Source: Calonectria ilicicola (taxonomy: Eukaryota; Ascomycota; Sordariomycetes; Hypocreales; Nectriaceae). From it: a DNA stretch of 64,000 bases. A program made the position numbers and the translations under genes. This document shows, piece after piece, positions 55,791 through 64,000 of this stretch (the first letter of the stretch is position 1; each line of letters begins with the position of its first letter). The stretch covers positions 2,914,001 through 2,978,000 of the forward strand of contig CP085826.1 in assembly GCA_020809705.1 (NCBI GenBank), written 5' to 3'. The notes under the pieces were generated by a model. That model saw only the letters and a list, made by a program, of their open reading frames with translations, did no database searches and had not been told where the DNA came from.

Positions 55791-56857
55791 GCGACTTTTA
55801 TGACTTTTTTTTTTCCTAGTTGGTCCAAAGCACCTACTTTTCGGATAGCAAAACACGAAGGAAATGCATTGGCTAGGTGCCGCGTCTGGTTTATGCAGAC
55901 AGATCTTGGAAGTCAAGATACCCTCATAGATTATTACATACATGATCACGAGCGAAGAAATCAACCTGAGAAAGGACCAGCGGTGGTGAGTTAAGAACAA
56001 GACAAACCACGAATAAGACTACAAGGCGCATTGTTTCCACTCGTAAAGATTGTGATATGGAACCATGTCCCCCATTGCCAACCAAAGGGACCCCAATGCC
56101 CTAAAGGAATTGGTACTCCTCGAGGAGCCGGCTCGTTTCCCTTCACTGCCCCCTCGTATATGCAAGCACATTGACCTAGAAGGTGAACGGAACTTTGGTG
56201 ATATGTAAACGGAGAAGAAATGATTGAACGTGCTATGGTCTATTTAAATTAAAGCTGGCATCATGCAGATTTGCCTAATGCTGCATAAGCGAATGCGCAG
56301 CTGCCCACTTGGAGGATCCTCTAGTTTATCTGCGCCACGTTGCGCGCGCGGTTTATCCCTTTGCGGCATCCGAGAGTCAATTCACTTTAAGCTTCTGGTT
56401 GGGCTTCCTGAAATTCGCCGTTTCACGCAGCCAACTGAACTCCACCCAAGGTGCAGCGGGTAAGCAGGGCTGAAACTAGCCTCCCGCAACAAAGCCCAAT
56501 AAGATACCCAGATGGTCTCCTAGCGAAAATCACAGCCATGTTCCATTTCCCATGGTTTCTTTTTCCCCTGCTCAGCTAGCTCCATAGCTACCTACAGTGG
56601 AGTAGGATACCAAAGCGCAGATGCGCAGCAGTTGGACACCAGCAGCGTTAGAATTGGACCGCAACCTAGGAATTGAATCCCTGTTGATCGTGTTTCAAGA
56701 GTACTTAGTAGGGCTGATTTGAATATTAAAGAATTTTGGAGTATTGGCGTGCGGCCTTTTGACTTTATATCTCTATTTACCCCCAGTCCCAGAACCTAAC
56801 CTGTAGGCTTGAGAAGAATAACTGGTTTCAATATTGCATGCATTTAAGAGCTTGGAT
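55791..56857. other. Intergenic region, no gene seen
   Basis: This is the REX1 3' flank, starting with a T-tract at 55806-55814, followed by ordinary non-coding sequence. The last 150 bp are AT-richer and lead to the next start codon. No recognisable ORF or RNA gene is present. Confidence 0.45.
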
Positions 56858-57661
56858 ATGAGTTACCATGATATTCCCAGGCCAGAACATGAAGGACTTC
56901 AAGTCAACCCGGACGACACACCTCCAGAAGCCGTTTCACCACAGCCCTCGACACCTTCCTACTATTACGCATATCACGACCAGATAGCACCAAAAGGTGC
57001 ATATTCTCCGGACTATGGCCAGATTCCCGTCCAACACAGCGATGAAAAATTAATATTTGGATTGCGAAAGGCAACTTTTATTCTTGCTGTGCTGCTTGCG
57101 GTTATGACCACCGCCGCCGTGGTCATTGGTGCGGTGCTTGGTGCAAAAGTAGCAACGAACAGGTAAAGCATGTTCTTTTCCAGAGGTATTTTTTATTACT
57201 TGCTAACCATCTTGATCAACAGTACGAAATGCGCCGGCACACAAACTACCAGCACAGAAAACGCCCAGTCGTCCAGTTCTTCCAGCGCCGACGCGGCCAC
57301 GAGCTCTGCCACCAACTACGTGGCCCCAACCAACGTCCACGTTGCCATAGACTGCAGCCGGAAAAACCCCATAGAAACAAAAGTATACCGCTACGCGAAC
57401 ACGATACAATACGATCTAAACTGCAACCAAAACTGCGTCGCCGAGGACATTGTCGTCATCTGGGCGTACTCGCTCGACATGTGCCTAGAAGCTTGCCTGA
57501 GCGCGAGAAACTCGGCCGCGGGAGACTGCAACCACGTGGTGTTTAGCAATGACCTGGGCAACGCCGGAACTCTTGGGGGCAACTGTTTTCTCAAGGCAAA
57601 ATGCGATTCGCTGGCAAACGTCACAGACGGGACGAATTTTAACCATGCGGTTTTATACTAG
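56858..57661 (+). CDS. Single-pass membrane protein with Cys-containing ectodomain
   Basis: Two exons, 56858-57162 and 57223-57661, give 247 residues. The 60-nt intron has a GTAAAG donor, a GCTAAC branch site and a CAACAG acceptor and joins KVATN to STKCAG. The N-terminal 68 residues are Pro/Tyr-rich and presumably cytosolic (MSYHDIPRPEHEGLQVNP). One membrane span lies at about 73-95 (TFILAVLLAVMTTAAVVIGAVL). Outside it comes a Ser/Thr-rich linker, then a domain with six or more cysteines (VAIDCSRKNP, DLNCNQNCVAEDIV, DMCLEACLSARN, GDCNHVVFS, NCFLKAKC). The pattern resembles PAN/Apple-like domains found on fungal surface proteins. Ligand and role are unknown. The start is the first ATG; the open frame runs a few codons further upstream without one. 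Confidence 0.8.
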
Positions 57662-58434
57662 CATTTACAGACGGGCTTATTTATATTGTGGGCTTAGCGA
57701 AGTTTAAAATACCTCTTGTTTATTTAAATTTACATTTCAATATAATAAATATGCACTGGCGCATTATTTATATGTGCAGGTTTGGGTGTTGGTTGCGCCG
57801 AGGTGAGTGCTGAAATGTCAATTTCTACGGATTAGCAGTAAAAATTGGCCTTAGGTCCTCTTATTTCTCTATTAAGTATACTTAGCTAAGCTCTATTAAT
57901 CTATTCTCTTTAATTCTATAAGTATTTATTATTAAACTTATTAAGGATATTCTCTATATATCAAGATGCTCTCTTAAAATTATCCCAAACATCAAAAAGG
58001 TACATACAGTGGAAGATACTTATATACGATAATCAAGTCAGCTTGTAAGTTTGCCCGTCATGGTTTAGATAAAACGGAAATCCAAGGGAAGTAACCTATC
58101 TTGGGATTATACAGATGTATGACTTTATGAAGTATGTGACTAATGGCATCAAACCATTTTCCCCAGAAGAATATCGCTTTTCTTCCATTTATCCCTTCAT
58201 CAGCGAGGACTAGGCCATCTCACCCCAAACTGTTTCTTGGTGCCAGCTGATGTGCTGAAACACTCCGCTCGGCCGGCGGTGTGATCGTAGCGCATCCGAA
58301 TAGAACCTCTGATACCTAATCACGCGTGGGGTTCGCGTCCAGCGATAATGCGGGGTAGATTCTCACATCCTCGTTGGACGACGCGAATGAAAGCCAAGAA
58401 GTCACTGGAATCAACATTCGTCTCAAAGCAGAAC
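57662..58434. other. Intergenic region with an AT-rich, RIP-like piece
   Basis: Bases 57855-57965 are dominated by TTA, TAA and CTAT words, as in RIP-mutated repeats, though too short to name an element. The rest is the promoter of the Zn2Cys6 gene. An in-frame ATG at 58348 lies upstream of the start I chose. Confidence 0.45.
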
Positions 58435-59835
58435 ATGCCAGTCGCCAAGTCCCGGGCATGCGACCGGTGCTATTCCCTGAAGGAGCGCTGTGCGTGGCAG
58501 CGCGATGAGAAAGGTTGCGTTCGGTGCCGCCGCCTCGGCTTCCCGTGCGAAACCAGGCGCCCAACCAAGAGAGTAGGCCGCCGGCCTCGCTTCAGCATCC
58601 AACAGGCGACCTCTTCAGCAAGCCAAAATGAACCGGGAATTTCTGATATGGATGCCTCTGGCTTGATGGAATTGTTTCGTGCCCCATCTGCAAATCCGGC
58701 CCTTTCGGAATTTCACAGTCTATCCTCGGACCACCGGCGACTTGTTTACAAGATGATGTTTACCGACGACTTGATAGATAGTTTCCTAATAGGATCGAGT
58801 TTTAGGGAAACCCACAGAAGACTTCTTATATCCCAGTTCTTCTTCTCAGGGAATTGCATCAAGGATGCCCTGCTGGCTATTGCCTTGTCGCCGGTGTGCT
58901 CAACGGCTCATGGAGATGAGTCCGCGCCAGATTCAATCGCTTCCTACAGGCATGCCTCGGCAGCGATAAGACATCTTCGCACGCTCAAGGTCGAAAATTC
59001 CCAAAGCATCTCAGAGTGTCTAATCTTGGGTGCAATGGTTTTGACCTTTGCTTATTGCTCCAGAGTCACCGATGCACCGGCCATCAGCACCCAAACCCTC
59101 AGTCTGGTCAAGGAGTCGTACGAATCGCAAAAGCACGCGCTTGAGCCCGATGACCTCGTTTTCATGAGCTGTTTAATAATGCCGGAACTCCTGCATTGTT
59201 TCCTTCACGGCACTGTGCCGACCCTGAGGTTCCAACCCCCACTCGAGTCTGAGCCTTGCATCGACAGGTATATTGGCCTCTGCACCACTATCCTCCCCTA
59301 CTTTCATGATCTCTGCGAACTCAGCAACGCGCTTGCTCTGGCGGACCAGGATGATTTGCCTGAAATTCTTCTAGCTTTGGATCCGATCGAGTCGGCTGTG
59401 AAGGCATGGCAGCCCGCCATGCCCAAAGATTTCTGTACTCGGTGTACCCCGTGCGAGACGGCCCATCTGCTTGCGCAGGTGGAGGCAATGCGCCTGGGAG
59501 CCCTGTTAATTATTCATCGCTTCCGGTTTCCTTTCGGAACGAATGATGAGCCTGCGCATGTGATGGCCATGTGCATACTGACGCAGCTGGAAACAACATA
59601 CTGCGCTACCCAAAAGACCGTCATTTGTGTCGCCTTGCCGGTTCTCGCTGCATGTTTGGAGATGCGAGCTGATGAACGTGAAACGTGGTATTCTCGTGTC
59701 CCTCACCTCGCAGGATATTCACCATCCTATGCTGATCATATACTCAGCATCATATCTTCCTTTTGGGTTGCTAGGGATGTATTGGTGACGGCTACGTGGT
59801 ATAATATGGGCAGCATATTAGCACCGTTGATATAA
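58435..59835 (+). CDS. Zn2Cys6 transcription factor, intronless
   Basis: From the ATG at 58435 the protein has 466 residues; the frame is open to an ATG at 58348, which would add 29. I prefer the shorter form because it starts MPVAKSRACDRC, the usual layout. The zinc cluster uses Cys9, 12, 19, 28, 31 and 38, with an insertion (AWQRDEKG) between the third and fourth Cys, and is followed by a basic RRPTKRVGRRPRF linker. The remainder is helical with LLISQFFFSGNCIKDALLAIAL and later hydrophobic helices, as in fungal regulators without a classical middle domain. It lies about 0.4 kb from the MFS transporter gene, tail to tail, and near an FAD oxidase, so it may be the local regulator of these genes (inference). 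Confidence 0.88.
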   Translation: MPVAKSRACDRCYSLKERCAWQRDEKGCVRCRRLGFPCETRRPTKRVGRRPRFSIQQATSSASQNEPGISDMDASGLMELFRAPSANPALSEFHSLSSDHRRLVYKMMFTDDLIDSFLIGSSFRETHRRLLISQFFFSGNCIKDALLAIALSPVCSTAHGDESAPDSIASYRHASAAIRHLRTLKVENSQSISECLILGAMVLTFAYCSRVTDAPAISTQTLSLVKESYESQKHALEPDDLVFMSCLIMPELLHCFLHGTVPTLRFQPPLESEPCIDRYIGLCTTILPYFHDLCELSNALALADQDDLPEILLALDPIESAVKAWQPAMPKDFCTRCTPCETAHLLAQVEAMRLGALLIIHRFRFPFGTNDEPAHVMAMCILTQLETTYCATQKTVICVALPVLAACLEMRADERETWYSRVPHLAGYSPSYADHILSIISSFWVARDVLVTATWYNMGSILAPLI

Positions 59836-60240
59836 CGGTGAAATTTATTAAAAAGACTAATGCATTGAATATCATCAAGATGACCGCTTTGCAACTTATC
59901 GACTGGAGATCAATGAGGAACTTACAGTACAATCCCTGAAAGTTTGTACCCTGTCTACCTTTTCCTACCATCTTTCAGTTAAATTGTAAACAAATAATTA
60001 TTATATAAATAAAGTAAATAAATAATTTATATATAAAATTTATTAGTATTTATTTATTTATTTATTCTTTTTTTTTACTATCAAATTAATATCGTTAGGT
60101 AGTTGAGGTTTAAGGTGAGGAAGTCACAGGGGCACAATCTTTCAAGGGGTGTATTGTAATGAAGGATCCATAAGCCTTGTTAGCTAAACAACTGCAAATT
60201 GCCACCCCATGCGATGTAATAATCGCTTCATATACGGATA
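59836..60240. other. Convergent spacer with AT-rich simple sequence
   Basis: Bases 59990-60080 are almost pure A and T with TTTA repeats (around 60045-60066) and a T9 run. It separates the facing 3' ends of the Zn2Cys6 and MFS genes. No gene. Confidence 0.6.
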
Positions 60241-62058
60241 TCAAGAAGAGACAGCTCGAGATGCTTGGAGGAGCGAAAATCGCTGATAGTCGACACCTGT
60301 CCTGATGCGGGCTTGCTTGCCCCATTTCAGAAGCGCAATTGGCAGCAGGAGAATTACCAGAGCCAGAACCGCTGTGAGAATGAACATGTTCTGCAACCCC
60401 ATACCCTTGATCCAAGAATCGAGGGAGAATGATACTATAATGGAGAAACTGTTTCGTGCAAGAATTACGCCGACAAGGGCGTCTCCAATAATCTGCGTCA
60501 CGTCAGTGCTATGTTTATACCTCACTCGCTCATATTTAGCAACATACATTTTGGTACGAGTCTGTCAGATAAGACAGGGAAATATCACAGCAGATAATGA
60601 AGCCAAAGCCATACAATGCAAACCCAACGGCAAGCACGATCCACGGCTGACCCTTTGGATACGGTTAGCTGCTTACATCTAGATAGCATGCTGAAGGCAG
60701 TACTCACTTGTGCCGCACCAATACCAAATATCACGATCCCCGCAGCACTTATAAATGCGGCGGGAATTGCGGGATACAGGCGCATTTCTGGCTCGTATAT
60801 GCCGTTATTCTTTTTGGCCAGTCGAATAACCCACATATCACTCAAGGGCGCACCGATGAGGCCAATCAAAGACCCGATAAAAGGCGCGATAGAGAAGAGC
60901 CCAACGCCAATTGCACTGAAATTCCAGGGTGGATAGAACAGATACGTCGATGAGACGGTCGCGAGTATGGTAAACCAGGCCAGCAGCGATCCATACGTGA
61001 TGGCGGTATATGCGACGGCGGGGAACTTGAATAGAACCATAAAAGGCTGATAAAAGTGGCGCCAAATGGGTTCTTCGGATTTGGTAATGAGCGCCAGCCG
61101 CTGTCGAAGGGGTCTTTTAGACGCAGGAGGACTCACGGAGAAGGACGCAGTCCGCTCTGTTGCGTTATCAAGTTTGGCATCCTCATTGGCACCGTCATCC
61201 GATTTCCTCCCGCCATGGTTTGATGCGGAATTTGACAGCCTGGGTTCTCCATCAATGCATGGACTATATGCGGACTCTTCAAAAAGGAAGATGACGACGA
61301 CGAGATTGATGCCCAGAAAGATGGCGCACCACCACCACATCCATCTCCAGCCCTGCCCCACGACGACGTAGCCCGAGGCTACAGGCCCTAGATATGCCCC
61401 TGTAGTCTGCATCATTAAGAAAAGCCCGTTCATAGTAGCATATTGATGAACGAAGAAGAGGTCGGCGATTGTCATCTGCACAATGACCTCGCTGATGGCG
61501 CCTCCAAGACCCATGATCATATTGATGGCGATCAATTCCTTGGATGTCGAGACCTTGGCAGACCAGATGGCTGAAATAAGCTGAAGAACCAGGCTCAAGA
61601 TGTAGATTGGACGACGGCCGTACTTGTGGGCCAAAGGGATGAAGAAGATGCACCCAATAGCCAGGCCCGTGTAATTTAGCCCAGTCATGATATTGTAGTC
61701 CTGGAAAGTCAATCCGAGCTCGATCACGTAGTCCTGGTATGCAGTCCCACCAATGTCGATCAAGACAAAGGTGAATAGGACATAGAACAGGACTATGCCA
61801 TATTGAATGGCCTTTCGGGCTTTGGACCAGTTCTGAATGGCAAGTCAGAAATTTCTAGGAAAACATGCCGATTTACTTACCAACGGGTCATTTGGGTCAT
61901 TTGTGGGCTGAGGCTGCAATACAATATGCGAGCCGGTATCCGTTTCTATTCGAACCATGTTCGGCTCAGCTCATAGGCGGTTGTTACTGGATGCACCGCA
62001 ACTTACCTCGATTGAGTAAGACTGTGCCTGGGGGAGCGGGTTCATGCAACTCGCTCAT
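60241..62058 (-). CDS. MFS transporter (12-span general substrate type)
   Basis: Five exons, 62058-62007, 61945-61881, 61832-60708, 60652-60548 and 60492-60241, give 532 residues; introns of 61, 48, 55 and 55 nt all have GT/AG ends and agree in phase. The soluble N-terminus MSELHEPAPPGTVLL leads to DPNDPLNWSKARKA, typical of fungal DHA1-like carriers. The first six spans carry GLAIGCIFFIPLAHKYGRRPIY, the loop 2-3 signature, and GYVVVGQGWRWMWWW. A charged central loop (about 215-265) follows, then spans seven to twelve, including GSLIGLIGAPLSDMWV and the last FILTAVLALVILLLPIALLKW. It should sit in the plasma membrane and move small molecules with protons. The substrate is unknown. The gene is divergent from the FAD oxidase and faces a Zn2Cys6 gene. 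Confidence 0.9.
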
Positions 62059-62844
62059 CTTGTTGGTAGTTTCCTGCAGGTAGTTCGGGCAACAACCCAA
62101 AAAAAAAGAAAAAAGAAACCGGCGATAGACTAGGTATTTATTTTCATTTTTTTGCATTTTTCTTGGTATCCGCCTTGATAGCTATGAGTATAGATCTACT
62201 ACGTTCCCAGCAGTTGCTGATTAGCTTGCTTCATTTGGGCCACTGCGTACATGGATGCTACCCACTTGGATGCGCGATAGAACCGGGGGCGGGGTAAATC
62301 AGGAGCTTGACTTGTTTGGGAGGTTAGATTGCAGGCCAATCTATTAGATAAAAACGCGCCGGTCAATTCTCCGGTTTATCGTTACATCGGTTGATTCACC
62401 CCCCTGCCAATACGTTATTGACTTCGATGCTTGGAACCCGCGCTCTTCCTCATACTGAATACGGCAATCCACCCCGCATCGCGAAGTAGTGCCTGTCATC
62501 CGATCGAGCTGCCGGGTGGGGTACCGAGCTTGGAACGACAGATTTAAACGATAGCGTACTTGGTGGAATGTATCCGTGTGACGGGGTGCACGTAAACGAG
62601 CCGGAATGTTTTCAAGGAGTGCCAAATCTAAGGTTGTTAGCCTCTGATAACTGATCATCTCTGGGCAGCGCATGATGCGAAAAGAAAAGGAAAATGATGG
62701 CCGACTATTTAATTGGATATTTTGTCCACGTCGCCCTGCTTGATTAGATAGACAAACTACAACGCAACCCTCATCAAGTTGCCAATATTTCTCACAATGG
62801 ACCGGGCTGGTAGGCTTTAGTACGCTAATAAGAGCATTCAATTG
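62059..62844. promoter_or_regulatory. Divergent promoter region of the MFS transporter and FAD oxidase
   Basis: About 0.8 kb between two start codons facing away from each other. No gene is seen; the ORF at 62344-62841 (-) starts next to the oxidase ATG and has no domain. Short CGG- and CCG-containing words occur, the half-sites that Zn2Cys6 proteins read, but no clear paired site was picked. Confidence 0.45.
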
Positions 62845-64000
62845 ATGCTAACTACATCCGAAGATCTCTTCAAACAAGCGGTAGAATGTATCGCCACTCT
62901 TCCAGGTATTCCGAGCGATAACCCAACGGTTTCATCTTGGCAGGAGCCCCCTTCTTCTATTGCCAACGTCCAGTCAGCTGTACTTCCTCAAGAGACCGAC
63001 ATTGTGGTGATAGGATCTGGCATTACTGGATGCGGTGTTGTTCACACGATTCTGCACCACCCCGATGCCCCTGACCAACGTGTCACACTTCTCGAAGCAC
63101 GAGGGCCTGTCAGTGGAGCAACAGGTCGTAATGGAGGGCATTTGGTCTCCGACACGTTTAGCTTGTTTCAACCACTTGTCGAAGGGCTCGGAGCCGAGAC
63201 TGCCTTGGAGATCCTGCGATTCAGCGAGGCCAACATTCGCCGTGTCAAAGAGGTTGTAGCCCAACTCGATGAAGCCCAGCGCGATGCCTCGGAATTTCGA
63301 TCGGTGATTGCTACCGCCACTGTCTTGGACGAGAAAGCAATAGAAGAAGCCAAAGCGAGCATTGAACTCCTCGGAAAAATGGCACCGGATTCTGATCTAA
63401 CATATAGCATTGTGGAAGGAGAAGAAGGTCTCAATGTACGTCTCTGGATCATGTAGCGCTGGTCACTGCTAAAAAAACGTCTTTTAATACAGAAGTACAA
63501 TTATGGCACTGGGGTGGCTGTGTTGGAGGAGAAGCAGTCCGGGGCCCTGTGGCCATATCGTCTTTTCACGGCGCTGCTTGAGAATCTGTTGAGAGACTTC
63601 AAGGGAAGATTTACCCTCGAGACCAACACTCCTGTTGTTTCGGTTGAACATGTGGATTTTGGATATCGCGTGAGCACCACAAGGGGTCACATCATGGCTA
63701 AGAAAGTTATACATTGTACGAACGGCTATGCGGCGCACTTGCTGCCGAGATTAGTTGGGAAGCTGTATCCCTTACGGGCCACAATGTCGGTCCAGAGGCC
63801 AGCAAGCACTTTTCCCCGCCTTGGAGATGTTTGCTCGTGGACTTACTTAACAAAACCTAGCATCAACCTTGGAACGGGAACGCTCACTTCTGGCTTATAT
63901 TATGCCCAGCAGAACTGCCGCACTGGCGATATTTGGATTGGGGGAGAGAGCCAACCAATCCGGTCTCTACTAACTAGCGATGACACTGCTGTTTCAGCAG
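62845..64000 (+). CDS. FAD-dependent oxidoreductase, DAO family (cut by window end)
   Basis: Two exons are visible, 62845-63435 and 63493-64000, giving 366 codons before the window ends. The 57-nt intron has a GTACGT donor and an ATACAG acceptor and joins EGLN to KYNYGTG. After about 50 residues comes TDIVVIGSGITGCGVVH, the dinucleotide-binding GxGxxG (G57, G59, G62), then LLEARGPVSGATGRNGGHL, the FAD signature of glycine/D-amino-acid-oxidase-type enzymes. The second exon has GALWPYRLFTALLE, VIHCTNGYAAHLLP and YPLRATMSVQ. Such enzymes oxidise amines or amino acids with O2. The first ATG was chosen; a TTG precedes it. The C-terminus is missing, so no specific substrate can be suggested. Confidence 0.85.

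Noticed and set aside
1..64000. CRISPR arrays, operons with ribosome binding sites, or virus-like genes
   Set aside because: No spaced direct-repeat array and no viral hallmark genes were seen; the DNA is eukaryotic, so ribosome binding sites do not apply.

Overview
This window is nuclear DNA of a filamentous ascomycete, most likely a Sordariomycete of the Hypocreales. The evidence is: introns of 48-70 nt with GTRNGT donors and CTAAC-type branch points, three Zn2Cys6 regulators, CT-rich 5' leaders, a dispersed 5S rRNA gene, a PNP-NACHT-ankyrin NLR, and AT-rich relic patches that look mutated by RIP. The order-level call is inference from gene style, not a database result. Gene spans run from start codon to stop codon; exon limits were worked out by hand from splice signals and reading-frame continuity.

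Left part (0-20 kb): a cystathionine gamma-lyase gene (-), a 4.3-kb gene-free stretch, and an Upc2-type Zn2Cys6 regulator (+). Then comes an accessory-looking block of about 7.5-15.5 kb. It holds an unrecognised multi-pass membrane protein (+), a relic patch with a possible solo LTR and a hairpin, and a 1140-residue NLR (-) with a purine nucleoside phosphorylase-like N-terminus, a NACHT ATPase and four 34-residue ankyrin repeats. Housekeeping sequence resumes with RPF2 (-) and PEX5 (+), which share a promoter of about 0.8 kb.

Middle (19.4-41.9 kb): an 11-kb stretch with no convincing gene leads to a bHLH-leucine zipper regulator (+). After it come a second Zn2Cys6 regulator (+), a SRPBCC-fold protein (-), a divergent 5S rRNA gene whose changes keep the helices paired, an MDR oxidoreductase (-) and a small basic ORF (-).

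Right part (41.9-64 kb): a CocE/NonD serine hydrolase (+), a membrane-anchored monothiol glutaredoxin (-), a small secreted protein (-), the BiP nucleotide exchange factor SIL1 (+), a SET-MYND protein (+), a Mis18-like protein (-), the RNA exonuclease REX1 (+) and a single-pass membrane protein with a Cys-containing ectodomain (+). The end carries a possible small metabolic cluster: a Zn2Cys6 regulator (+), an MFS transporter (-) and an FAD-dependent oxidase (+) cut by the window edge.

The items most worth following up are the PNP-NACHT-ANK receptor and its setting, the covarying 5S rRNA variant, the very long gene-free stretches before two regulators, and the EF-hand-like loop in the glutaredoxin stalk.
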